NCBI GenBank assembly: GCA_023653785.1
Contig: JAMKCH010014103.1
Coordinates: forward strand, 1-64,000
Reading direction: 5' to 3'
DNA: 64,000 nt
From: Ophioderma brevispina
Taxonomy: Eukaryota; Echinodermata; Ophiuroidea; Amphilepidida; Ophiodermatidae
This document shows positions 24,672 to 37,051 of the stretch, in pieces. The number at the start of each line of letters is the position of its first letter. Position 1 is the first letter of the stretch. The notes beneath the pieces are model-generated. The model was not told the DNA's origin. It saw only the letters and a list, made by a program, of their open reading frames with translations, and made no database searches. A program made the translations under genes and the position numbers.

Positions 24672-25058
24672 TAGGGGGAGGCTTATGGATATTTAGGGAT
24701 AATAGGTCAAAGGGCCTATAAGATTAAGGTCATTGTTAAAAAAATACCCTTTTTGGTAGTGATAGGGTTAAGGTACCTCTTACCTGGAAAAAAGGAAGGG
24801 GTACTCTAATAAGCAATTCCTTGTAAAGGAATGGATATGTGTTAACTATATAGGCCTAATACGATTGATCAGAATATTTTTTTTAGGTTGAGCCATATGG
24901 GATGTTCTGGATTTCAGCTTAACGGTCATTAACTGCCACAGGCTATTTATCATTGTTGATAAATGCCTAATGTGTTGGTTTCTGCAGAAAATGAATGCCT
25001 GAATATTAGCTAAGGCTTATTATGACATAATTATTGTAATGGCTAAAACCCAATTGTC
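24672..25058. other. Intergenic, no gene recognised
   Basis: No identifiable feature. Confidence 0.4.
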
Positions 25059-25290
<232 letters not shown>

Positions 25291-25299
25291 CGCGCACAT

Positions 25300-26038
25300 T
25301 TTCTCTCAATAGGCTTGTTCAGATAGAGCCATTCAGTTGAAAAGGTACAAAAGGTTTGATGCTCGAGAGTCAAGAATGCTAACGGGTCATAAGGATAAAA
25401 CAGGGGGTCAGAAATTTTAAAAAAATGCTCCAATCATGTCCAAATGATGTTTGGACTCCAAACATCTCAAATTCTCCGTCTAGCGTCAGAATAAGAGAAC
25501 GATATAATCAGACATGTTTCGTACCATTGACTACGCTGTAAGGGAATGGCTGAATTATAGAGATAGGGGTTGATATGGTCTATTTCAACAGAAGCAACGG
25601 AAGAAGATTTTTATTAATACACCCGGAATTATGCTATTTCTCTTACCATGCGTGTGGGGCTCCACTTCCTTCTAACGCCAATGATTCGAAACTCATAAAA
25701 ACACATTTCCGCTGAGTGATTGTGGCGTGATGAAAGCAAAACAGCGGTCATATGGAATTTGATATAATAATGGTGAGTTTTATCTTCATGATGATGTTAA
25801 ATTGACAGGGGTAGAAAGTGAGTCATATATAAGGTAAAGGACATTGTTATTTTTAAGAGTAAAAGGTGAATTAATTGGTAAGAACGTAAAGCGAACTGTA
25901 GAAATGATATGAAGGCAAGTTTATATGAGAAAGGCCAAAAGCGAGTTTGTGGACAATGGCACAAGCATTGACATGAGATGGTAGAAGGTTATTTTACGAA
26001 TTCTCACTTGCTTTTTTTAATCATTGGTGAGATATGTA
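25300..26038. other. Intergenic, no gene recognised
   Basis: No identifiable feature. Confidence 0.4.
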
Positions 26039-26244
26039 CGGAGCCCCGGAAGTGTCATTTGAGAAATTTATTTCTGACAAAATTATCTCGAGATATTGAC
26101 ACTATCTCGAGATAATTATCTCAAGATCTTTCGATGATCTTGACATTATCTCAAGATGATTTTCTCGAGATATTATCAAGATCTTTAAAAGATCTCGAGA
26201 TAATGTCAAAAATAAATTTCTCACGTGTCACTTTCGAGGCACCG
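26039..26244. mobile_element. 206-bp MITE with 40-bp TIRs and TCTCGAGA core
   Basis: Left end CGGAGCCCCGGAAGTGTCAT; right end reverse-complemented CGGTGCCTCGAAAGTGACAC. Both continue into GAGAAATTTATTT. TA lies directly outside each end, consistent with the TA target duplication of mariner-type elements. The middle holds several TCTCGAGATAAT or TCTCAAGAT palindromes, so the whole element can fold on itself. Confidence 0.8.
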
Positions 26245-26395
26245 TAGATATATGAAATTTGACAAAAATGTAATCATGTGATGACTAAATTGAACCCCAG
26301 AGCATCAAAAGTGCAGTGGCACCTACAACTACGGATCATTCTGAGCAACGTACAGGCAAATAAATAGCCAACCCGTTTCTGCGGGAGAAGCTTTT

Positions 26396-26944
26396 TTAAA
26401 GGGCCACAATGGCATGGACAAAAAATATTTAGACATAATGAAATAGACCCTTACTGAAATCACTTCCACAAATTTGAAAACAATTTGGGTGTTTGAAACA
26501 CAGTAAAACCAGCAAGAGTTTGTGGCAGTCCGTAGCAATTCCTGCCACTGAAAATCAATGTGTTGACATCCCTGCCAGAATTTATTGTATCCAGCCTGTT
26601 TTGTGACACAATCCAAAAGCATTCAGACCGGGATTCAGTCATTGTACTTCAGGCTTGTAGTAAGATATTGATCTGGCAAGTGAAAGGTGGATTAGCCAGG
26701 ATTAGCACATATAAAATAACAATGGTCTGTGAGCTGATGACTGCGTGCTTTTCGAGTTTGAAAAATGCTGGCAGTAATGTCAGCATCCTTGGCTGAGAAG
26801 TGAAGCTAACAATAAAATAGTCTTTTTCCCTTTCTTCTATAAAATGTAAACATCCAAATTGTTTTCAAAGTTGTCGAAGTGATTTCATTAAGGGTCCATT
26901 TCATTATGTCTGAATATTTTTTTCATCCCATTGTGTCCCTTTAA
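26396..26944. mobile_element. TTAA-flanked MITE with 90-bp TIRs, copy 1
   Basis: Left end TTAAAGGGCCACAATGGCAT; right end reverse-complemented TTAAAGGGACACAATGGGAT. The inverted similarity runs about 90 bp, through GACATAATGAAATAGACCCTT and CACTTC. TTAA at both ends suggests piggyBac-type mobilisation. Copy 2 at 27667-28190 carries the interior in the opposite orientation. Open frames inside have no recognised domain. Confidence 0.8.
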
Positions 26945-27002
26945 CGAGAACGTTTCGAAGGTATATAGGACTAATAAGTAGAAAGGAAAACCACAAACTA
27001 AA

Positions 27003-27068
27003 GTTTTGAACTGCCTGCTATCCTAATCGGCCCAATAGGGAAACGTGTTTGGATTTCCATCGCGTGCA
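27003..27068. repeat. Short dispersed repeat
   Basis: Shares GTTTTGAACTGCCTGCTATC and following words with 4880-4945. Too short to classify. Confidence 0.5.
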
Positions 27069-27666
27069 AGGGGCGCATTTGTCTTTCTGGAATGCCATGA
27101 TGTGTCTGCTGCACAATCATCTACCCTCTATAAAAGAACCGAATTTTTTGCGGATCCCGTATGGTATTACCAGTATTTGGGAGAAGAAAACTACAAAAAA
27201 TGTTTTGAATTTTACGGTTAAAACCCCTTTAAATCTTTCGAGCAAATGCCCGCTATTTTAGGTTGATTTTCTGTATATAATCTCCGGAAACTTTCTGTTG
27301 GGAAAGTCCGTTTTTTTTAAATTAGGGCTTTCCCGACAGAAAATTTTTCCGTTGAACTGCCCCTTATAATAACCGCAATTGCCCGTGAATCTGAGAATTC
27401 ACGACTTTTGCCCCGTAAATCAGTTTTCGTAGTTGTCTTCTCGAAATTATTGCATTCCCATTACGACGTACGGGGTCCCATAAAATTACGGTTCTATTTT
27501 TACAGTGTAAATTTATGCAACTGTACTTATGGACCAAACTTGAGATTAAAATAGTATCTCACTGCTCAGCTGAATCACCCTCGTGGGAATTAGTGTTCCC
27601 TATTAGATGTGATATACTAACGACTATCAGAACCAGATCAAGCCAATTAGGTGAGCTCAATGCATT

Positions 27667-28165
27667 TTAAAGGGGCACATTGCCATGAAAAGATATTCAG
27701 ACATATGAAATGGACCCTAATATGAGTCACTTCCACAAATTTGAAAACATTTGGTGATTTACTTTCGTAAAAAACGGAGGAATAAATATTATTTTCCCTG
27801 TAAGCGTCACTTCCTCACCAAGATGCGGGACCATTAAACTGCCGCATTTTTATCAACTTGAAAAGCATACAGTCATCCGCTCACAAACAATTTGCTATTG
27901 TAATAGTCGAATCCCGACTAATCCCCCTTTCATTTTCAGATCAATATCCTTACTACAAGATTGAAGTACAATTCTGATTCCGTTTCTGCCATGCGCTGCA
28001 TTGTTCACAAAAATGCTAATACACTGGAAATTCGGCAGGGATGTCACAACTTGATTTTCTGTAGCAGGAATTGCCCACAAACTCTTGCTGTTTTTACGAA
28101 TGTGGAATTGGTTTCATTAAGAGTCCACTTCATCATGTCTAAATTTTTTTCATGCCATTGTGTCC

Positions 28166-28190
<25 letters not shown>
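27667..28190. mobile_element. TTAA-flanked MITE, copy 2, with expanded T-run
   Basis: Left end TTAAAGGGGCACATTGCCAT. The right end has CATGCCATTGTGTCC, a T-run of about 24, then AA. The T-run sits inside the right terminal repeat, where copy 1 has only CCTTTAA, so it grew within the end of the element. Interior words such as GGCAGGGATGTCA and AATTGC match the reverse complement of copy 1. Confidence 0.75.
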
Positions 28191-28196
<6 letters not shown>

Positions 28197-28864
28197 TAAA
28201 AAAAAAACACGTCTCTAAGTAGTATGATTGGCCAACGTTATAAAGGCGCGCATTTTGGGATCGCATAAGGATAGACAGGTCATTATTTACATCAGAGAAG
28301 AGGAGGAGTCAGGGGGAAATCCGAAAATGTTATGACCAAGAACAGGGAACATGAAATTTTCATCAAGAGAGGGGGTTGACATGAACTGTGTAGATTTCGT
28401 ACAATCATGGGACCCGAAGAAAATTGAATCCTCCACACCCCCTTCCGGAGTAAAAATGACCTCTCCCTAACCTCACGAATCCCTCCCTCATATGGTATTT
28501 TAGATAATCAGAACTGTTGACGTAAGGGGGATCTTTTCTCCGAGATAGTCAGAATCACGTCATGTCTAATCCGTAAACAGGCAGAATTAACACTTTGCTT
28601 ATCACAAAGGTAAATCACGGCAAAATTTTTTGTGAACATTTTTGAAAGGCCTAAAATGCACTTTTTCGTTAAGGGGTATTTTGTTCAAGCCTTACTCTCA
28701 TAAACACTAAAATTTGATTAAAAACCAACCTTGGTGTCCTCATATCGATAAACGCAATGTTGAATATTACCCCCGGAAACCCCTAAACGTGTTTAAAAAA
28801 TTGTTTTTAAAAGATACTGTGTTTGATTTCCGGCACCAATGTGTTTATTTAATAGCCTACGTAT
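28191..28864. other. Intergenic, no gene recognised
   Basis: No identifiable feature. Confidence 0.4.
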
Positions 28865-29370
28865 AAAATCAGTTAACATCCTACGTCACTTCTGGTGCGC
28901 TGCGGAATCCATTCCTTGCGGAATCGTTTATGGCCCATAGTATTAACACTCTAACTCTACAATTGCCCAGTGTGTACAGTCAGGCCGACCTATTTCAAGC
29001 TACCGGGCCCTAACATGTTACAAACATTCTTGTTAAAGGTGCTTGTTCCAAGTTTTGTCTATTATGTTCTCTACGGGATATGAGAGCCTTGCACTTGTAC
29101 ATACGCTCCCATCAAGTACCTTGGGAAACAACTTGCGGTTTTGATGGTAGAAGCAATAATGCCATATTGCAAAGCCATATTCAATTACTGTGCTAATTAT
29201 TGATGGTTCACCATTAAAACGGTGTTTTTTTTGTTATAATCTTGAAATGTAATGGATTTGAGGGCTTAACATTTCCAGCGACCAATGAGAAAACTACGGC
29301 CTTTCATCTGATATCAAAAGCGATAACTACTCTACTCTCCGGTTAAATCAGGGGGTGCCAAGACGATCGA
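28865..29370. repeat. Dispersed repeat, copy 1
   Basis: The first part (28868-29036) matches 42085-42255: both contain CAGTTAACATCCTA.GTCACTTC, GGCCCATAGTATTAA and GGCCCTAACATGTT. The second part (29075-29370) matches 47555-47850, with GTACCGTGGGAAACAA or similar, CTTGCGGTTT, GATGGTA and AAATCAGGGGG. The two parts adjoin here but are 5 kb apart elsewhere. Confidence 0.65.
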
Positions 29371-30216
29371 ACACGCAACTTGTCTATACGTGTTTCTGTA
29401 ACATTTTATACACGTTTATTGCACTGCAGAAAACCTTTTTATATCACAATTACTGCATTTCAAATTAAACAGGAGCTTTGACTACACATGATCAAGGACA
29501 ATGTTTGTTTTTTTCAAAAAACAGATGGTATTTCCCGAATATCATAATCGAAAACGTATGATTTGAATGTCTGTTTTATAATGGCGGAATAAGAGAAGAT
29601 ACCACCTAAGGAGAACCTGCCCCTAATAATTTGTATTCCGGAACGACCACAGAAGTCTAATACGAGAACACCCGGTAAACGCAGAAATTGCTTCAGAATA
29701 CCCGTTCCTGTGTCACTACGCATTGTATTTTTTTTTTTTGCTACGAAAATAACCTCCTTAATTAAAACACTATCAGTGAATTTATAAATCAGAAATAAAT
29801 AAAAATATTTGAAATTTGCACTTGTAATGGCTAAAAGCGAAGGCCATCTTATAATTCTCATAAGAAGTTACTTTTGTCAACTGAAGAATTGCATAAAAGG
29901 AAGAAACGCGCAGTGTTGCAAAGATATGAATCCCGATTCAATTTACTGTCCGTACGGACAGTAATGAACTAAATTCCGATTTTGTCCTTATTAAGATTCT
30001 TTTGGTCTTGTCATTTGCATGGTATTTAGGGTACCTGTACTTTATACAAACTTCATACAAAAATCTTCTTTTTTGGTGATTTTTTGGGAGTTGTCGATTT
30101 TCTGATTTAGCACATCACTGATAGTGCCTTTAACTGCTAGAAACCGTAGAACGCTTACTCACTTATTGAAAATCCATGCAAAGTCATTTATATTTTGTAG
30201 TGAGAGAACTAACCCT

Positions 30217-30995
30217 TACACTCTTAATTTGAATTGTCAATTTCACGTGTCATTTATTTTTGACACTTTTTGTGTCCCAGAGTGACCAATTTATTGGTCG
30301 TTATGAGGTGGAAACGTGGTGAACCTTTTCTTTTTCCGAATCGGAAATAAATCAGGAACCTTTAACAAACTGTTCCCGATCAATCAACCGCACGATGTGA
30401 TTGTTTGTCCCCTGTTTATCGCAAATTTTGCGATTGTGATTGGCCACCCGACTGTATGATTGATCATTGTGATCTAAGACCGCGAACAACCACGATGTTT
30501 TTATATGTTTGACAGGCAAAACTTATGGCACTTGTAGTGCAAGCATGCGCTGCATTCTCAACGCTTTTAATGCACAATACTGTGTTCCATTTTACTGTTT
30601 TGCATTGAGTAGTTCATAATGTAAAATGATAGCCACTTCCCATTCCCAACTTTGCATTGTGGTATATTTTCTTTTGGTTGTCAAATTTCCCGATTGATTT
30701 TGAACCTCCCAGATGTTTTAAATTTGACACATAAATCTATTCAATTTGACCGGAAATTATTCAGTTTGAACCTATGGTTGTCTATTCCGATTTTGTTTTT
30801 TAATAAACTATAAAAATGGTCAATTTGACTCGGATTTTTAGTGATTTTCTAACACTTTTTCTGTGTTATTTCATCTGACACATTTTTTCCGAGTCGTTTT
30901 GAACCAATAATTTGGTGGTTTCCCGGCGGACTAATTTTCCGTGTCAAATTTGACACTTTTGTGTCAAATTTTTAACCAATCTGAATAAGAGTGTA
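30217..30995. mobile_element. DNA element with perfect 10-bp TIRs and TGTCAAATTTGAC palindromes
   Basis: The ends are TACACTCTTA (30217-30226) and TAAGAGTGTA (30986-30995). If TA is the target duplication, the TIR proper is CACTCTTA. The 780-bp interior is rich in TTGACA / TGTCAA words on both strands and can fold. No open frame of note. Confidence 0.65.
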
Positions 30996-31479
30996 GTGAA
31001 AATTGCCGAAGTCCACCTCAATTCCTGTTGAAGCTGTTTTCTGCCCGACGGGTAGTTTGTTAATTTGTCCCACCATTATCTTCGTTCCCTATGCTTTGTA
31101 CAGTCCCAGTTGCTCCGAAGATACCATGCACTGTTCAAACTTCAAATAGCACTATAAAAGCAATATGCCTGAACTTTTAACCTTGCACTGTGTTAACTTG
31201 AACAGCCCAAATTCTTTCACTTCAACCAATCATAAAAATGGCCTTACACCCAACTGTTATCTACAGAGTCCATCCCACAATGCACCATTTAATGGGGAAA
31301 TTTCAACCTCGATAATTTCATTTATTACACCTCATGATATTCATTAACAAACTCGTGCCATTTCATTGGCTGATTCCTATTATGCTTGCTATTTCCCCTA
31401 GGAAAAGATTGCTATGTCCCTACCACCTCAGCCCATAGTCACAGTGCGGTGTAATATACAAATACTACTGGTTTATATC

Positions 31480-31764
31480 GGGAAATAGGGCCAAACACTA
31501 TTTTCCCTTGTACTGGTTACGGGCCTATCACCCTTCACGCCTCCTGGGGGTCGTTCGCGAAACTCAGTGTAACTTACGTGTATCGTATGTCATGCTAGTG
31601 GACGAATTTAATCCATAGCAACTGTGCAAGCACAATGAAAAAGTCTATTGTGTATGACATACGCATGAGTTTAGGTTTACGACCGAGTGTCGCGGACGGA
31701 CCTCGGGTTCCGGGTGATAGGGCCATAACCAGTACCTCGGGGAAAATAGTGTGCCCTATTTCCC
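31480..31764. mobile_element. Nested foldback: outer IR enclosing a CCTGGGG MITE
   Basis: The outer arms read GGGAAATAGGGC...ACTATTTTCCC and, inverted, GGGAAAATAGT...GCCCTATTTCCC. They also share GTACTGGTTA and TATCACCC. Inside, 31542-31707 has ends like CCTGGGGGTCGTTCGCGAAA and, inverted, CCCGAGGTCCGTCCGCGACA. The inner element is the same family as the MITE at 42969-43139, so it probably inserted into the outer one. Confidence 0.65.
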
Positions 31765-31800
31765 TCATAAACCATTAATTATTTGTAAATGTGATCTCGT

Positions 31801-31965
31801 TGTGGCAGGAGATATGTCCTCCGGGCTCACAAGTGTCAGACTACAATGGTGAACAATATGGCATCATTCAGTTGACTCTCTTCACGCACATATTTTCATG
31901 CTTTATGTCCGTTTATTGTATTCTATGAGCCCGGACTACGATTCCTTCTGGACTATAGTCGTGTC
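31801..31965 (+). mobile_element. CACCGGTGT-family MITE, degraded copy
   Basis: Shares GGCAGGAGATATG, TCAGTTGACTC, TTTCATGCTTTAT and GAGCCCGGACTA with better copies at 53898-54503 and 57259-57434. Confidence 0.6.
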
Positions 31966-33644
31966 CACACGGTCGGACTTAACTCACTTAATACCGGTTT
32001 AACTCCTGGTCGGTAGCGTCGGACTTAAAGTGGCTATGTGGACGCGCACTGATCGGATCTAAATCCTTTCGGTAATTACATCGGACTAAAATTTTGGCGT
32101 GTGGACGCGCATCTAACGGTATTAGCGCTTAGGTCCGACATAACTTTAAGTCCGATAAGCTTATTACCTGTACTAGCTGACCGCGTAAGTGGTCCATGGG
32201 ACCTGGCACACAAAAAAGGGGGGGTTATAAACTTCATACAAAAGTTTAGAATATGATTAAAATATGAAAGAAACATGTGAAAACAATCGTTACTTATCGA
32301 ATCTTTTATTCATACCCAGGACCTAACAACCGTTGAAAAAACTCTCACAATGACCTTTAAAACAATGGTATCTAATGGCAGAATCATTCATTTTGGTGAA
32401 AATGGATACTTTCGCTGTTGACACCAATACAAATTTAATGTCCGTCCCGTGTTGAAAGTGTCCGTCTTTCATGATTTTCAATTTAACTGTTGGTGAAGAT
32501 ACATTTATTGCTTTAACTTTCATTCACCGTCGTGCAGGTCAATGATTGTTCAGCGTGTTTTTTTCTATTTGGGTGACCTGCTAAGGAATAAAATCACTTT
32601 GTACATTGTTTTTTGTCAGCCCGTATTGACAATTTTGCATCAAAATTCTAACAACCGTGTGACGTAACTATTTCTCTAGAGTATTTTCTAATAGTTTTTG
32701 GTTTCCTTAGAAAATAATGTTCAAGCTATAATATTAACAAAACCTAGAAAATGTGAAAGTAAAAAAACTAAGACCAAATTATTATAGGAAAAAAGAACAA
32801 AGTGTCCGCACTGTGATGTGTTTTTTATTTTTACACCTCCGTTACAAAATGGCGATCCAAAGGTCCCTACCCCTTGTAACTTTTTAAAAAACCATGGTCC
32901 AAGTAACGTTGATGTTAGGGATAATCCTTAAATTTATTTCAAACAAAAATCGAAATTAAATCTTCAACTTGATGCTAACCCTTACCGATCAGGCTTGACC
33001 TTGCCGAAAGGACAGAGGTGGAGAAGAGCCTGTTTTGGCTGTACTTCGAAACTGCAGAATGCTGAGCCTGGCTTCCATCAGGGCGTAAACGCGATAAACT
33101 AGACCTCTAGTCAAGTGAGGCAAGGACCTGTGATTCCCCCCTTGCAGTTGACGGGTTCAATATTTAATTTTCCCCAGAATCAGTGGCGTATCCAGGATTT
33201 TGGAACAATAATGTAGATTTGGGAAACGTTTAATGTACTCGCTTCGCTTGCCGACTGACTTATTTCTTCTTTGGTCGCAAAATGAGAACGGTGTCCGCAG
33301 CCTCGCATCCTGTAAATCATAACATCAAATACCGGCTTTCTCCCTGCTCTCCTCTTCTCTTACTCTTTCACTCCTTTGTCCTTTGCCCCCCTTTTTTCTC
33401 CCTTGCCTTCAAAATTTCTCGCCCATATTTTTTTCCAGGTGCCTGTCGCTCTCTTCGGCCCACCCCTACCTAACGCCGCTGCTTTTCCCGTGCTCTACTT
33501 CAGAAAAACGAAAATGCCACCGTTCGTTCCGCTCTGAATGCGTCCACACGTACTTTACTAAATACCGGTCATAAAGTTACGACCGGACTTAAAAAAAAAA
33601 AAAAAAAAAAAGAAAAGTTTTTTTTTAAAAAAAAAAAAAAGAAG

Positions 33645-33702
<58 letters not shown>

Positions 33703-33990
33703 ACCCTTCTCTTCCTTCGGCATAAATCGTCGGACTTAAGCCTAGTTAGTTCCGATCGAGTTTTAACTCCGACGTGCGTCCACACGGCAAATTTTATAAT
33801 CCAATAACTAACAACTCTATCAATTTAGGTCCGGTATTAAGTTGACCTATATCCCGCCCGCCCTGTTGAGACGATTACATAGGTAACTGGCCGTGAGTGA
33901 ATTTAGTGGATTTGTTTTTTAAATTCCATCGGACTTATTAATACCGGTAATAACTACGAAACGTGTTGACAGACTTAAATCTCCCTTTTA
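31966..33990. repeat. GTCCACACG / CGGACTTAA repeat region
   Basis: Blocks at 31966-32200 and 33540-33990 share words GTCCACACG, CGGACTTAA, ATACCGGT and TAAGTCCG in both orientations, consistent with the two ends of one element or two copies of a MITE. The 32200-33540 interior contains no recognised gene. At 33181 is CAGTGGCGTATCCAGGATTT, which looks like a hAT-type element end. Confidence 0.4.
33589..33700. repeat. A-rich tract
   Basis: Over 100 bp of nearly pure A on the plus strand, interrupted by a T-run of about 10 and single G bases. It lies inside the CGGACTTAA repeat and yields a meaningless poly-Phe frame on the minus strand. Confidence 0.95.
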
Positions 33991-34701
33991 CACCGGCATG
34001 TGATCCCACAAAAAAATCCTAAAGCTTCATAACACTAAACCTGACTTTCACCCATATTCCTTCCTTCAATCAAATGATCCTTCCTGTAAAATCTGGAGTC
34101 GGAAGACAATGGCGGTCAGACCACGGCCCTTTAAAAAGGTCAGTATGGCAATACTAATTTTTTTTTAAATATTTTACTATGTGTGAATCTTGCCGAGTAA
34201 CTATATCTTCATCGTATATGACTGGGAACTGTCATCCAGGACAGTGATATTATTTGCCAGCATTATTTTGTGCATCTGGCATGACTTATGAAAATAGTTT
34301 TTAAGGTCTGTAGTATGACAATACCTACATGAAATTTTTAAAATGCTACGAGCTCTGTTCTCATGATGCATAAACATAATCGCGCTTTGCGGTGAGAAAG
34401 ATGACAATTTACAAACTACGCTCTAATCAGTTATGTGTTGCATAATAAATACCCCTTCGTACTAACTAAATATCATGTGCTTTAATATCGTCAGCGGCGT
34501 AATCACATGTGTGCGGAGTAACTTTTCAAACAACGCGTATGTTTATGCATTCGGTTGCGTCTGTGGACGTATGAACCCGACAATACGTGGAGTCCCTGTT
34601 TTATAGTGGACACTCCTCCTTGAGGTAGCATCGACTACATTTTTCTACACAGAAATAACTCGGGTTGTTTCTACACAGCAAATACTCGGGTTGTTTAGGT
34701 T

Positions 34702-34868
34702 ATAAAATCTGGTTTGGTATTCTGAATAGAGTCCGAACTTTAGACCCAGTTTAAACCAGGGCTAGTCCTACAGGAGTTGGACCATTTTTTTCCTTCCAAC
34801 ATCTCTAAAAATTGCTGTAACAGGGACTAAAGTTAGACTCTCTTTCAGAATACTCAACCTTGGTTTTT
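34702..34868. mobile_element. Small foldback MITE
   Basis: GGTTTGGTATTCTGAATAGA (34711) is mirrored by the reverse complement of 34840-34859, GGTTGAGTATTCTGAAAGAG. The match continues through AGAGTC...AACTTTAG. About 150-165 bp in all. Confidence 0.65.
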
Positions 34869-35217
34869 AAACAGTTGTATATCCTTGTGCTTCAGCAAAC
34901 CGTGTGTGTTAAAATATTTTTGCTGCGTATGTTCTTTAGATATTTGTCTGTGGCAATTCCTGGGATTGTTCTTTCGATTTCGCATTTCCTGTTACCATTA
35001 ATTATTTCACAATCATATGATACAGGAGGACACCTCTAGTAATACGAGGTGTTGATATGTCTTTAATTTTCGATTTCAATCCAACCTGCTCCGTGTATAC
35101 GCGTATCGACAGAGAGATTTGACAACCCCACATGTGCTATTTTCATTTTACTTCGAAGGTCGTACTACTACATCCGAAAGAGGTTCGATTTTTCGTAATT
35201 TTGAATCTCGACGTTAC

Positions 35218-35588
35218 GGATTAAAATACAATCGGTCAACTCGGACCGCCTCATTGACCTTTTGACTTGATGTGACCTTTTACCCACCCAACCCTCATAA
35301 CAAATGAGAGTTTGCCCTGTTTCCGTCCATACAACCAAGTTTGGTTCCAATTGAACTTCAACTTGACCTCACGTGACCTTTGACCTTGGGATATGACATT
35401 TGACCTTTCCAAAAAAAAAAATCAACAACGTGAGGGGATCCCACGTTGCATCTATGACTGAAGTTGGGTTTAAATCCATCGTATATGCTGATATTACATG
35501 CCCATTACAGCAAATATTAACAAACATCAACAGACACAACAGTGGACAAAGTGATCCTATGTGTCTTCCTGGCTTAAGGCAGGCGACC
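35218..35588. mobile_element. MITE with TGACCT sites, copy 2
   Basis: Same family as 20753-21160. It carries GTGACCTTTGACCTT, CATCTATGACTGAAGTTGGG and the terminal GGCTTAAGGCAGGCGACC. The left end is more degraded. Confidence 0.6.
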
Positions 35589-35612
35589 CAAAGATTTTAA
35601 TTTTGGTGTAAG

Positions 35613-35650
35613 CGTTAGGGTTTAGGGTTGGGGTTTAGGGTTGGGTTGAG
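35613..35650 (+). repeat. Interstitial telomere-like repeat
   Basis: GTTAGGGTTTAGGG, then TTGGGG and TTTAGGGTTGGG: about five degenerate TTAGGG-type units. They directly follow the end of the TGACCT MITE copy 2. Too short and impure for a chromosome end. Confidence 0.6.
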
Positions 35651-35989
35651 TTAAAAAATCTTTCTTAAAAGGGTTTTACTCTCCGAACGATTTTTATCCC
35701 GACAGGTCAATAATCTGAATTTGGAGAAAAACCAATTTATTTTTCGATTTTGAGATAGACCTTTCGGACTAATTACTATTCGGAGCAATGTCTTTCGGAA
35801 GAAAGAATCTATTGGAGTAATACCTTTCGGAACAAAACCGTTTCGGGACAAATGACATGTCGGAACATCGACCTGCACCCTCTGTGACAACTATTGGAAA
35901 CATGTTGAACGATATTGTAACCCCGCAGGTCTTTGAAAGGTATGGTATTTGCCGCCCGTAATATCCTTATTTGTGTCCTATTTTCTCTC

Positions 35990-36480
35990 AATAATGATCT
36001 AGCATGCTGCTTCACTAAATTCCACAAGGTCCCCTGTCTGTGCATTGTTGCTCCAGCATTGGGCAGAGCAAGAGATGTTCCATTGTCTGTGCTTGCTATT
36101 CCACAACCCAGGTAGTGTCCTGATCTTCCAGGTAGTCCCACTTCTGCAGGAAACCTTAGTCGGTCGATTCCGGTTCTCATTGTTGAGCATCGTCATTCAG
36201 TCCCATGAGAAGTCAGCTCCATGTGGAACGTCTCATCAGGTTCAATACAAATAGATGTTACAATCTTGGTTGATAACAAGTCTTTCTTTTCACAGGCGAC
36301 TCTCTTAAACCAAGAGAACCGGTTTTCCAAGTGGAGGTTTTTATCTTGGCTTAAGAACCTCTCTCTCTCTCTGTATTTAAGGCGGTTATCAGCAGGTTCT
36401 CTGTCCCGACAATAGAGTCTCAACTCGAAATACTACTTGGCAGCTACGCTCGTGCCAATGCTTCTACACTACGACGGATT
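35990..36480 (-). pseudogene. LINE ORF2 C-terminal remnant, third copy
   Basis: On the minus strand one frame gives QTMEHLLLCPML, the typical Q-T-M-x-H-x-L-x-x-C-P knuckle near the end of non-LTR retrotransposon proteins; neighbouring frames hold RTGIDRLR and further pieces. The nucleotide sequence parallels 13885-14260 (words ATGTTCCATTGT, CCACAACC, CAAGTCTTTCTTT and ATTTAAG). It is frameshifted several times and dead. Confidence 0.6.
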
Positions 36481-37051
36481 TTTGAGTTGAAGGCAAAGAC
36501 CTCCCTATAAACCGCTGGATCCAAAAGCTTTTTGGCATTGGTTGATACTCTGCACATGAGTAGCACGGACGATTGCCTGTTGTGGGCGTAAGCACTCGAT
36601 CTGTACCAGTGAAATTGTTCAAGATGTTATTTGCGTGAATGAACATACTTTCCTCTTCGTCTTCTTGAGTGGATCTATAAGAGAGAAGGAGAGTGCTCTC
36701 CAAAGGTGGATTATCACCGTGCCGACAGGTGTGTTCCCAAGACAGGTTGCTCTATACTGTAAGACGTTTGACTTCAAGTTTTCAGGATAAAGATGACACG
36801 TCCCCAAATGGGTTTTTAAACACAGATGACTATCAATGTCTCCAATGGAAGAGGGCAACATATTCCAATGGAGATCAATGGCCCAACGATGGGCAATCGG
36901 GGATCACCCGGTTCTTTCTTTTGAACGAGGACCACACATTTGATGGATAAGCTCAACGGAGAGCGTAATTGGACTAGTATAACTAGAAAATATACTGAGC
37001 AAATCGATATGAAAAGCAAAAGCTTTGAAGGCCATGAGTAGAATCTGGAAT
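36481..37051. other. Intergenic, no gene recognised
   Basis: May include more degraded LINE sequence upstream of the remnant at 35990-36480, but nothing certain. Confidence 0.35.

Noticed and set aside
33558..33785. Poly-Phe open frame
   Set aside because: Direct translation of an A-rich tract.
34617..34640. TGAGGTAG word resembling the let-7 seed
   Set aside because: The bases after the seed do not follow let-7 and no pre-miRNA hairpin is visible.
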